Shown piece after piece: positions 23,640 through 34,907 of a stretch of DNA of 39,326 nt. Source of the DNA: Chrysomallon squamiferum. Its lineage: Eukaryota > Mollusca > Gastropoda > Neomphalida > Peltospiridae. How positions within the stretch are numbered: position 1 is the stretch's first letter; each line of letters opens with the position of its first letter. A program made the position numbers and the translations under genes. The notes beneath the pieces were generated by a model. It ran no database searches. It had not been told where the DNA came from and saw only the letters and a program-made list of their open reading frames with translations. The stretch is from positions 4,370,610 to 4,409,935 of the forward strand of contig CM022674.1 in the NCBI GenBank assembly GCA_012295275.1, given 5' to 3'.

Positions 23640-24240
23640 TTTATTGGATACAAAAATGTCAAATTTAATAATAATTAAAAACAAAAATAGTGGCATGTCC
23701 ATGAGTAGTCAGTGTTTAGCAGTCTTTCCAGTATCGAGTAATTCTGACTCTCCATTCTCCTCCTTCCCATTTTCCTTGTGAAAATAAATAAATAAAGTAA
23801 CATAAGTAAATTATTAGTAGGATTAAATGAAGGTAATGAGTTAAAACAATGCTTCTGATTATATCGGGATCTCGAATACTGGTATAAATGTACATGTAAA
23901 GAGACGATGCGAAAAGAAGAAGACATTTTTATTGGATACAAAAATATTAAATTTAATAATTATTAAAAACAAAAATAGTGGCATGTCCATGAGTAGTCAA
24001 TGTTTAGCAGCCTTTCCAGTATTGAGTAATACTGAGTCTTCATTCTCCACCTTTGCACTTTCCTTCTGAAAATAAATAAATAAAGTAACATAAGTAAATT
24101 ATTAGTAGGATTAAATGAAGTAATGAGCTAAACCAATGCTTCTGATGATATCAGGATCTCGAATACTGGTATAAATGTACGTGTATGGAGACCAGCAAGC
24201 AGAAAAATACAGAGGCAATGCGAAGACGACAGATAGCCAG
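23640..24240 (-). repeat. Tandem duplication of the CARD terminal exon region
   Basis: Two adjacent units of about 285-290 bp (23640-23930 and 23928-24240) each carry a poly(A) signal (23640-23645 and 23928-23933) and a terminal exon. The outer exon copy (23709-23777, KENGKEENGESELLDTGKTA, stop) has its acceptor changed from CAG to CAC. The inner copy (23997-24065) keeps CAG. Confidence 0.85.
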
Positions 24241-24540
24241 TTAAGACATAATTATGAGACGGTCAACTAAAAATACAGACAGAGGGATGGCTAATGAAAT
24301 AGAAATAAATAAATGCAAAAACACATTGATCGAATGAAAGATAGAGACACAGAAAGACAGACGAAGCTACATGGAGATAAAAAGGAGATAATGAGATGTG
24401 CCAATAAGACAGTTTAAGTACACACAACTGATAGTGAAACCTACCAATCTCAGCGCAAATCCGATATTTCAGAGCTGTCTTCGTCTCCTTGTTGCTGATC
24501 AGTATTTACGCTTTCATCATTTTCAACACCTACAGCAGCA

Positions 24541-24593
24541 ATTTAAATAAATAAATCAACAAACAAACAAATAAAAATAAATAAATAAATAAA

Positions 24594-24637
<44 letters not shown>

Positions 24638-24660
24638 ATAATAATAATAATAATAATGCA
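24541..24660. repeat. AAAT, (CTA)n and (AAT)n cluster
   Basis: AAAT units, then about 14 CTA units (about 24596-24636), then AAT units to 24656. It lies in the intron between the linker exon and exon 24445-24529 of CARD copy 2. Confidence 0.95.
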
Positions 24661-25212
24661 AAAAATAAAAAACAAATTATCAGTAATAACAAAAATAAAA
24701 ATAGCATCCAAGTTAGAAACATATTCAAAAAGAGACAAAAAACCGGTAGAAATCGGGTAAACAGTCGAACTGACGTCCAGAAAGTGGAGAATGAAAGAAG
24801 AAAGAAACAGTCAGACTAACGGAAAGACACAAATCCTTCGAGAGAAAAAACTAGATTAGGGTATGAAATTATTATTTTATCATAAACAAATTAATCATCC
24901 TACAGAAAAATGTAGATAGATAGAATATGAAAGACAGACGAAGTGCATGGGTGGAAAGATAGACACAGATAATGAGATAGACTGATACGACAGTTTAAGT
25001 ATGAGAGACAAAGAAACACTATTAAAACCCACCGTTTCCGTTGTCGTCACAGTCGTTATCTGCCTCAGAAACGTTTTGGTTTTGTTGCACATCAGCAGCA
25101 ACGTTTTGATCTGCTTCAACACTCAGAGCTAGAAATGAATACAAAAAATGATTAGTAATAAGAGAAAAAAAATATTAGTTTATCAAGGAGAAATTAATCA
25201 TTGCTCAGAAAT

Positions 25213-25253
<41 letters not shown>

Positions 25254-25585
25254 GAGCAACAACAACAAACAAAAAAACCACCAACAACAATAACAGTGTG
25301 TCTAAAAATAATATTTCAATTGATTTATCCAGCCTCAATAGACCTACTTTATGATACTCACAAGGAAATGGTAAATTTCTATTTGTCAGCTCCTTGTGAA
25401 GTATTTCTAAGGCTCCTGTCTCATTGGCACTGTGCATCGCACGATAAAAATCGCCAAACGCTCTAGAGCCTCTTCCTGGTAAAATCTCGAGAAGTTTTCT
25501 TATTCTGTTACTCCGTGTAGTTTCCGCCTGTAATTTTTATTTTTTGAAAAGATAATAATTATAAGAACAACAACAAAAACAACAG

Positions 25586-25720
<135 letters not shown>

Positions 25721-26124
25721 TAATAATAACAACAACAACATCAAACATTAAAATATCATTATTAAAACATTAGAAATTCTCACACTAGAAAATCATAATT
25801 ATGTGCATCGACACTGTATCTAAATTGCTTTGGATAGTGCCAGGACATTTCTGAACTAGAGAAGGATGAAAATAATAAACAAAACCTTCAAACTTGTACA
25901 TGACAACGTATATATAATACATACAGATGCGTTTTCATTTTTTTTCATGTTTTCTTATTTTATCTTTTTTTTTTTTTCTACCTTGATAAACTCTAGATGT
26001 TCGTCAGTGATTGTTTTACTGGAAAGAAGGTAATCAAGTACACTTTCTACATTCGTAAATAATCCGAACAAGGTCTGGACGACAGTCCGTGAGTATCTCT
26101 ATGAATCCACTATCCATTTCTTGA

Positions 26125-26452
26125 AAAAAAATTAATTACAACAATAATCATCAAATCTTAACAAGAATTGTACTTTATGCAGTTTCTGTTGAGATTTATT
26201 TTATGTTGGTTTTTCGAATACGATACATATCATTTCGTGTGCATACCACTAAAAAACATACAAAAAGAAAGGAAAACACGCATTAAAAGACTGAAATTAA
26301 ATAGTTAATTACACAGAGATCCTAAAAATAGGGCATATTTCAGCAATTCAGCAAGGATATATAATTATTTTATAATCTGAATAGCCAATAACTGAACAAG
26401 TAAAAATATAGGTGGCTTATACCAGGAATTGTTATTATTATTAGTATTATTA

Positions 26453-26500
<48 letters not shown>

Positions 26501-27755
26501 TATTATTATTATTATTATTTAAATACCCCAATTTACATCATTTTGGCCTACGTCGAACTTGCCTTTGAGCAATTCTCTCTAAACTAAATTTCAGATCAGC
26601 GAACGTCATTGTGTCAACCACTATCTCCGCACGTTACATCATAAAAAGAAGGAAAAATAAAAGTTCATTTAAAACAAGTAAAATCCATAAAATTATTCAA
26701 TTCCTTAATGATAGTTTTAGTCTCGCAGACAAACGCTATATTTGTGCTACACCTCGTTTTGCAGTCTTAAAGTTTTGCTTTGTGTTGATTATAAAATTTT
26801 AAGACATATTTATTGAGAAAATGCAGTGTGACATCTTTTCACCTTGACCTTAATGTGGCCATCACTGAACCGGAGAAAATCTATTTGCCTCTTACCTTAC
26901 TGTCTTGATAAGATAGAAACATGAATTAAAAGTATTTTAATGTGTTTTCAGTCATATCATATCGAATGCAGATATGAATGTTTCCTAAGTAAAACGCAAA
27001 TAATAATCATAATAATAATAAAAATGAAGATGGCCACCAGATGTCATTCGTTGCAGAAAATGCACTTTCTCAGTGAGCTATAATTGTACAAACTTTACTG
27101 CATCATGTCCGTTTTTCAGGTTCTTTCTCGAGCAGTTAAGTTTATAACTGATAAAATGAGTTTCCATGTTTCCTGACATTTACAATGTGACCTTTGGCTT
27201 CTGAATGTAATGCACGTTCAGCATTTGAAGATCTCTCAGCTGATTTCGATCCTAACATCAGTGGTCAGAGAAACAGGAGATATTCAAAACCAAAACAGTG
27301 TTGAAGAGACAACTGAAAGTTGAAGTTGCATCAAGAAACACAGACACAACCATCATCGATGTCTTTGCTCCCTACTAGGTGATACACAGGCATTACATGT
27401 TGGTGAGAGAAAAAATAATAATCCCGTTTTGTTCAATATCTTCTGTATTTTTTCTTGTGGTCATTTTCAGGGAATACATTTAGAAGAATCTGCAAAAACG
27501 TAATTTGGTACGAGAGTTACACACTTTATGAGTCCTTGTCTGTCTTGTACGATTCCAGTGCTTTTCACGATGAAAATTGCTGCAAGAAACTTTCAGTTGT
27601 ATAATCCAGTTCCAAATCATCCCAAATAGATTTTACGTATAACATCATACGATTATTTTTTAAAGGGATTGAACCAGCAATATTTTTCTCTTCTTTCCTT
27701 TGTTCTTCTTTGATTTGACAGAAATCGATAATAGTTTCATGCGTAGTTGAAATAA
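26125..27755. other. CARD intron, unit 2, left part
   Basis: Matches 16120-17560 of unit 1 closely. It holds an (ATT)n tract (26427-26520) and a 193-bp block (27357-27549) absent from unit 1. No exon is supported. Confidence 0.6.
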
Positions 27756-28410
27756 ATGCACTTCAGTAATGAAATATATATTTTTTTTATATATATATTA
27801 GTCAATGGCCTATGCCTAACATAACAATAAATATAAACACAGTACACTTCAGTAAGTAAATATATTTTGTATACATATTAGTCATTTGTCTCAGCTGAAC
27901 ATGATAACATTTATAAATACACTACACTTCAATAATGAAATATTTTTATACACATATTAGCCACTTGTCAATGCCTAACATGATAATATATATAAATACA
28001 GTACACTTCAATAAGTAAATATTTTTGGCATACATATTAGTCACTTGTCTATGCCTAACTTGATAATATTTATGAACACAGTACACTTTAATAATGAAAT
28101 ATTGTTTTTGTATACATATTAGTTACTGGCCTATGCCTAACATAACAATAAATATAACTACAGTACACTTCAGTATTTCTTTCTTTTTTCTTGTTTTTTT
28201 TCCAAAGGATCAGTCACTGGCTTATACTTAACATGATAATGTATATCAATACAGTACACATCAATAATGAAATATTTTGTTATTTACATGTTAGTCACTG
28301 GATTATGCCTAACATGATAATATATATAAATACTGTACACTTCAATAAGTAAATATTTGTTTTGTATACATATTAGTTACTGGCCTATGCCTAACATGAT
28401 GATGTATATA
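27755..28410. repeat. About 79-bp minisatellite, array 2
   Basis: Same monomer family as 17560-18240, in the equivalent intron position of CARD copy 2, with the same TTTCTTTCTTTTTTC-containing monomer. Confidence 0.9.
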
Positions 28411-29588
28411 GCGTAGTAAAGACACACAGGACTTTAATTTAAATTAAAAACAGGAATACATTTTCTTCTAGAAAGAATTAGAGTAACAGGACGGGTGATC
28501 ACTGTACATGGTAAAACTGTGTATAATGGATATTTTAAAAAGTGAAATTCATCTTCTGTCTACAGATGAGCATGCATCTGACCTTTTCTTTTTGATTTCA
28601 GACGACACAGGGAATTTAAAAACAAAACTAATTCTCTACTGTAATCGTAAATTTCATAAGGAAACCGTCCAAAATGTCACAGTTTTAAATATGTAGTATA
28701 CTTAAATCTATAAGGTCAAAGAATAAACATGGAATCATCACAACAAAAAATGGTCTGTATTAAATTAGATCTAGTTTGCACAACAGGTATGCTACCAAAA
28801 ACTGTTAACATGATCAAACTTAAAAACTATTCCATTATAAAGAACGCTAAACAAATAACAAAATGATAATAAAATGAGGAAAATGTATTAGTAAACAAGG
28901 AAGATGCGGGATTTTTTTTAATTTTTTTTTTTTTTATTATTATGTAAAAAGTCGACTAATTTATTTTATTTTATTTTATTTTATTTTGTTTTTCCTTTCT
29001 GGTGCCTTTGCCTTTGTTTCACCTAATCTCTCTGATTTAGCAATGACAGCATGGCAAAAAATGTCCTGCATTTCCTTTCATTTTCAACACAATCAAATGT
29101 AAGCTGCTGATAATTACATTGAACTATAAGCGTTCTATCAGCAATTTAGAATAATCAAATAAATATTTTTTAAAAGAAGAAACAGCAATCACAAGTTGTT
29201 TTATAAACTCATAATCTATATTACTCAAATGTTATATTTGTCTTATTATAAAAGTTCTATAAGATTTGATGGAAACGTAAAGGTTTAATGGTTTCGGAAT
29301 GAAGAGTTATTATTCATTCAACTTCGTTCACCATGACGCTCTATCGGAATGACAGCGACTCAGTTCACAAGTTCAAAACCTAACTTAACAGATATACAAT
29401 TGAATGAAATTTCTTCAATTTCTAGTGGAAATGTTATAGAGATAAATTAATTCAAACCATAGGCTGATTGATGTGTTTTGATCGGTTGAATGTGAGCAAA
29501 CATTTTATAATCGAACGAATAACAACAAAAAATGACGTCAGCAAAATTCTGATTAGTAACAATACCTATAATAGTCAGGTAAAGACGT
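28411..29588. other. CARD intron, unit 2, right part
   Basis: Near-identical to 18241-19520. It contains a T-run (28912-28935) and TTTTA units (28962-28988). A 62-codon plus-strand frame (28508-28696) has no family motif or splice support. Confidence 0.6.
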
Positions 29589-30329
29589 ACCTGTTGTGTT
29601 GAGTTGTGCTGTTTCACTTTCTTTTTCTACTGTATCTGAAGTAATAGATCACCGAATTATTGATGTTGATGTTTCTGAATAATATTCTACAAGTTAATTT
29701 ACTTTAAAAGCTGATCATACCTGTCTTACCTGAAAAGTGTAAAAGTTACCCGAAAACGAAACAGGAAGTTCATAATTATTTTTGTTGTTATTTTTTTTTA
29801 AATTTATTTAAATTTATTTTATTTGTTTCTGTGTTGTTTTTTTTCAAAATTCAACAGAAAAAATAAAATAATAATTTAATAGTCGGACGAAAGATCACGG
29901 ATTTTAACGATTTTATCCGAATATATAAGAAACTACCTTCTCCGTTTTTTTTTTGTTTTTTTTTTTTGTTCATACCTTTATGGGATAACAGTGAGGCGTT
30001 ACTACCGATGTTTATATTATTTACTATTATTATTATTATCATTGTGGTTGTTGTTGTTGTTTTTGTTGATGTGTTGTTGTTACTACTGTTTCTATTATTT
30101 ATCTGTCGATATTGTTATCGTTATCACTGATGACGTTATTAGCAACAAAAAACGCTGCAATAATAACAATAAAATAAATACGACGATTAAGATTTTGTTT
30201 TTCTGATATACTGCAAATTTCATTCTACTGTCTACTAAAAACAATTTTCAAAATCTGTCATCCGAGTGTCATAAGATTTCTCAGGCCAAAATCTATATAC
30301 GAGCCACACACATCACTTGAACCATGTGC

Positions 30330-30559
30330 AGATAGGTAAAGCTAGCGGTGAACATGAATGACTTGTTTTGAACAGGCGTTGCTGCCTCGTTTCCATTAAC
30401 CAATCGGATGAATTGTTGTTCTTAAGCGAAGTCGGGTAGCTGGTGTTGATTGGCAAGCTGACCGTAACAGATTACATTTTGAGCGAACAAAGAGAAACAT
30501 TTGAACTCTAACCCATGCTTTTGTTTGTCGAGTATATTCAGTAAGTATATCAGTGTTTA
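30330..30559. promoter_or_regulatory. Second copy of the CCAAT promoter region, truncated
   Basis: CCAAT at 30400-30404 and ATTGG at 30449-30453 keep the same spacing as in the first copy. The palindrome has one mismatch (CTTGTT-TTG-AACAGG). The block is cut at about 30556 by a duplication junction, so the third ATTGG and the E-box are missing. It sits upstream of CARD copy 2 exon 1. Confidence 0.45.
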
Positions 30560-30679
30560 CGTATAACATCATACGATTATTTTTTAAAGGGATTGAACCA
30601 GCAATATTTTTCTCTTCTTTCCTTTGTTCTTCTTTGATTTGACAGAAATCGATAATAGTTTCATGCGTAGTTGAAATAA

Positions 30680-31434
30680 ATGCACTTCAGTAATGAAATA
30701 TATATTTTTTTTATATATATATTAGTCAATGGCCTATGCCTAACATAACAATAAATATAAACACAGTACACTTCAATAAGTAAATATATTTTGTATACAT
30801 ATTAGTCATTTGTCTCAGCTGAACATGATAACATTTATAAATACACTACACTTCAATAATGAAATATTTTTATACACATAGTAGCCACTTGTCAATGCCT
30901 AACATGATAATATATATAAATACAGTACACTTCAATAAGTAAATATTTTTATACACATAGTAGCCACTTGTCAATGCCTAACATGATAATATATATAAAT
31001 ACAGTACACTTCAATAAGTAAATATTTTTATACACATAGTAGCCACTTGTCAATGCCTAACATGATAATATATATAAATACAGTACACTTCAATAAGTAA
31101 ATATTTTTTGTATACATATTAGTCACTTGTCTAAGCCTAACTTGATAATATTTATGAACACAGTACACTTTAATAATGAAATATTGTTGTTGTATACATA
31201 TTAGTTACTGGCCTATGCCTAACATAAAAATAAATATAAATACAGTACACTTCAGTATTTCTTTCTTTTTTCTTGTCTTTTTTTCAAAGGATCAGTCACT
31301 GGCTTATACCTAACATGATAATATATATCAATACAGTACACATCAATAATGAAATATTTTGTTATTTACATGTTAGTCACTGGATTATGCCTAACATGAT
31401 AATATATATAAATACTGTACACTTCAATAAGTAA
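30680..31434. repeat. About 79-bp minisatellite, array 3
   Basis: Same monomers as arrays 1 and 2. Three almost identical units with TATACACATAGTAGCCACTT at 30871, 30950 and 31029 show an exact 79-bp period and recent local amplification. Confidence 0.92.
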
Positions 31435-32065
31435 AAATCTTTCATTTTCAACACAATCAAATGAAAGTTGCTGATAATTACATTGAACTATAAGCGTGCT
31501 ATCAGCAATTTAGAATAATCAAATAAATATTGTTTAAAAGAAGCAACAGAAATCACAAGTTGTTTTATAAATATGGACATCGTCCAGTGAAATCATTATT
31601 TTAGATTTAAGAATGACAACGTGGTTCAGGAAATAACTATCTGTTCAGAAATCGTTAATGAATGGCAAGCAAGAAGACAGAGACCAGTAAACTCACAACG
31701 TATATTAACTCAAATGTTATTTTGGTCTTATTATAAAAGTTCTATAACATTTGATGGAAACATAAAGGTTTAATGGTTTCGGAATGAAGAGCTATTTTCA
31801 TTCAACTTCGTTCACCATGACGCTCTATCGGAATGACAGCGACTGGGTTCAGAAGTTCAAAACCTACCTTAACAGATATACAATTGAATGAAATTTCTTC
31901 AGTTTCTAGTGGAAATGATAAATTAATTCAAACCATAGACTGATTGATGTGTTTTGATCGGTTGAACATGAGCAAACATTTTATAATCGAAGGAATCACA
32001 CAAAGAATGACGTAAGCAAACTTCTGGTTAGTAACAATACCTATAATAATAAGGTAAAGACGTAC

Positions 32066-32600
32066 CTGTTGTGTTGAGTTGTGCTGTTTTACTTTCTTTT
32101 TCTACTGTATCTGAATAACAATAACTGAAATAATAGATCATCCAATTATTAATGTTGATGTTTCTAAATAATATTTTACAAGATAATTTTTTGTAAAAGG
32201 TGATCGTGCCTGTCCTACTTGCAAAGCGTAAAAGTTTAGTCGAAAACGAAACAGGAAGTTCATAATAATTATTATTATTTTTATTGTAATTATTATTTTT
32301 TTTATTATTATTATTCTGTTTTATTTTATTTTATTTTATTTATTTATTTATTTTTTCTTTTTGCCTTTCTTTTCAAAATTTATCGGAAAAATAAATAATA
32401 ATTTAATAGTCGGACGAAAGATCACGGATTTTAACGATTTTATCCGAACATATAAGAAACTACCTTTTCCGTTTTCTTTTTTATTTGTGTTTTAATTTTT
32501 TTAAAATCTTTTTAATTTTTTTTTTTTTTTTGTTTAATTGTTCATTCCTTTATGGGACAAGAGCGAAGCGTTACTACCGATGTTTATACTATTTATTATT
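32066..32600 (-). pseudogene. Extra copy of the two CARD 5' exons
   Basis: Exon-2 copy 32066-32110 (acceptor TTCAG, donor GTACG) encodes DTVEKESKTAQLNTT and looks usable. Exon-1 copy ends at 32548 and encodes NIGSNASLLSHK, but its donor is changed from GT to GA and the ATG of the other copies is absent. Over the last eight codons (NASLLSHK) it differs from copies 1 and 2 at four bases, all third positions and all synonymous. It could act as an alternative, now damaged, 5' end for CARD copy 2. Confidence 0.55.
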
Positions 32601-32689
32601 ATTATTGTTGTAGTTGTTGTTGTTGATTTTGTTGATGTGTTGTTGTTACTAGTGTTTCCATTATTTATCTGTTGATATTGTTATCGTTA

Positions 32690-32822
32690 TCAGTGATGGT
32701 ATTATTGTTATTGTTGTTGTTAGGCACTGTTTACATGTCTTTTGTCAGACATAACGGCGTTCGGAATAATTTTACAATTTCATTACTCTTGCTGTTACTA
32801 TTATTTATATTTCTCTTACTAC

Positions 32823-32858
<36 letters not shown>

Positions 32859-33003
32859 TATTAATATCAATAATACTAATACTGTTTTACAGCTACTGAT
32901 ATTACAATTATTGCAGCTAATGTTACTCTCACTTTATTATTAAAGTAACGATAAAAGAGCTTTGTAAGACCACTGCTTGCAGTATAAACGGGGTGGGGGT
33001 AAA

Positions 33004-33041
<38 letters not shown>

Positions 33042-33204
33042 TATTATTATAATTTTAATAATGGTACAAAACAGTCATTCGAAAAAAAACAAATTAATTA
33101 AACATAAATAGTGAATAAATAGTGAATAAATACTATTACGAAGTAAAATAATAACAATAAAAGCGACAAAAAAAAAAAAAAAAAACACGTTGTAATAATG
33201 ACAA

Positions 33205-33243
<39 letters not shown>

Positions 33244-33250
33244 ACAAAAT
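32690..33250. repeat. Microsatellite cluster
   Basis: (CTA)n at about 32820-32858, (AAT)n at 33004-33040 followed by ATT (a short inverted repeat), an A-run at 33167-33184, and (AAAT)n at 33203-33243. No gene is seen. Confidence 0.9.
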
Positions 33251-33389
33251 GATTAACGCTTTGGTTTTCTGATGTACTGCAAATTTCATTCTACTGTCTA
33301 CTAAAAATAATTTTCAAAATCTGTCATCCGAGTTCCGTAAGCATTTCTCAGGCGAAAACCTAATTACTAAACAAAGACATTATCATTTG

Positions 33390-33700
33390 AACCATGTCCA
33401 GTTAGGTCAAGCTAGCGGTGAATGTGAATGACCTGTTTTGAACAGGCGTTGCTGCCTCGTTTCCGTTAACCAATCGGATGAATTGTTGTTCTCAAGCGAT
33501 GTCCATTAATTGGTGTTGATTGGCAAGCAGACCATAACAGATTAAATTTTGAGCTTATAAGGAGAAACATTTGAACTCTAACCCATGCTTTTGTTTATCG
33601 AGTATAATCAGTAAGTATATCAGTGTTCATTGGTTAGCGCACGTGATAGATTTATTCCGACTACTGATCACCAGCGAGAAGAGATCAGTCTAGTTTCATT
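33390..33700. promoter_or_regulatory. Third copy of the CCAAT/E-box promoter region
   Basis: CCAAT at 33470-33474, ATTGG at 33509-33513, 33519-33523 and 33629-33633, CACGTG at 33640-33645, and the intact CCTGTT-TTG-AACAGG palindrome near 33432-33446. It sits upstream of calsyntenin copy 3 on the plus strand and of the extra CARD 5' exons on the minus strand. Confidence 0.5.
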
Positions 33701-33769
33701 CAAAAAGCAAGACAAGTGTTTAGATTTCGCTCGTGTGAAACTGATCGTACTGATAACGTCTCTCTCTCT

Positions 33770-33965
33770 AGTTGAATTATTTTCTCTTGCTGGACGTAGA
33801 TTTATTAACATTTCATTTCTAGTAAATATTTTCACTGACCGCAACCGTTTAAACATAATTTGGCATCTGGTTATAATTTAATGCCAAAAGTTTTACTAGT
33901 TACCCTAGATGCCTTTGAGTAATACATTCCTGTGAGCAAAGAGGTATGTCTTTCTTATTTACATA
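33770..33965. other. About 190-bp insertion relative to unit 2
   Basis: Between GATAACGTCTCTCT and ACAGCCGACTGT, unit 3 has about 190 bp that the unit 2 leader (20577-20592) lacks. No terminal repeats or coding sequence are recognised. Confidence 0.6.
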
Positions 33966-34170
33966 CTATACAGCCGACTGTGGACAGTATAGTGTGATGC
34001 AGAGATTCAATCCAGGATTTTACATGATTTTATTTATTGAATAATAAATAATACACCCTGAGTGTAGTACGAAATAGATTTTATAAATATTTATTTTCAT
34101 TTTTTTCAGATTTACAGAACTATGACATACTTGTTTTTAGTGTAGGCCTAATTGTTTTGGTACAGATTAC

Positions 34171-34172
<2 letters not shown>

Positions 34173-34239
<67 letters not shown>

Positions 34240-34280
34240 CATTATTATTATTAGTTTTATTATTTATTTATTTATTTATT
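34173..34280. repeat. (ATT)n and (TTTA)n tract
   Basis: About 70 bp of ATT followed by TTTA units, just upstream of the calsyntenin copy 3 acceptor (34341-34344). Confidence 0.95.
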
Positions 34281-34344
34281 TATAAATATTCCCCTTAATT
34301 TTTTGACATATTTATCTGAATATATCTTGCTTTTCTTAACTCAG

Positions 34345-34852
34345 AAATGAGTCAACACCTTCAGAAACTGTTTCTACATGGGGAGAAGCTGGTATTCTTG
34401 CTCTGCTGGTATTCTCCAGAGGTAACTGTTTTCACAACAAGTTTCGTTATAAACTACAGCTTATTTCCTGGAGTTATTACTTCATGTGTTATAGATAAGA
34501 GGATCAATCAAACCTTAACAGTTAGCACCACAGTTTGACACACCAGTGGCCCTTGAATGAAAGTACTTATAAAATCTACCTGACTGTTCCTGTATACTAT
34601 CAGTGTTATCTGTTGAGTCTTGTTTGGCACATATTTAAGATATCTTTATACATTTTTATTATTTATTGTTCTCCTTCCAGAGTCATGATTATCATTTTAC
34701 AAAGATAATTTTAAATTAACGTTTAATCCTTTCTTCTTTTTCCTTGTTTTTCCTATATTACTTCATAATTTTGATACATAATTTATTATTATTATTATTG
34801 CTTAACATTATTATTTTTGTTTATTTATTTATTTATTTATTTATTTATTTGT

Positions 34853-34907
<55 letters not shown>

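Larger units (their letters stand above)
30556..33640. repeat. Extra tandem copy of the CARD 5' region (copy C)
   Basis: Starting at a sharp junction near 30556, the sequence repeats from 27635 onward: 30556-31434 matches 27635-28350 almost exactly. After a second junction near 31435, 31436-33640 matches 29075-30540 with clearly more differences. About 0.7 kb between is missing. Confidence 0.85.

Noticed and set aside
28508-28696. 62-codon plus-strand frame
   Set aside because: It lies in the CARD intron, is broken in the unit 1 copy near 18425, and has no domain.
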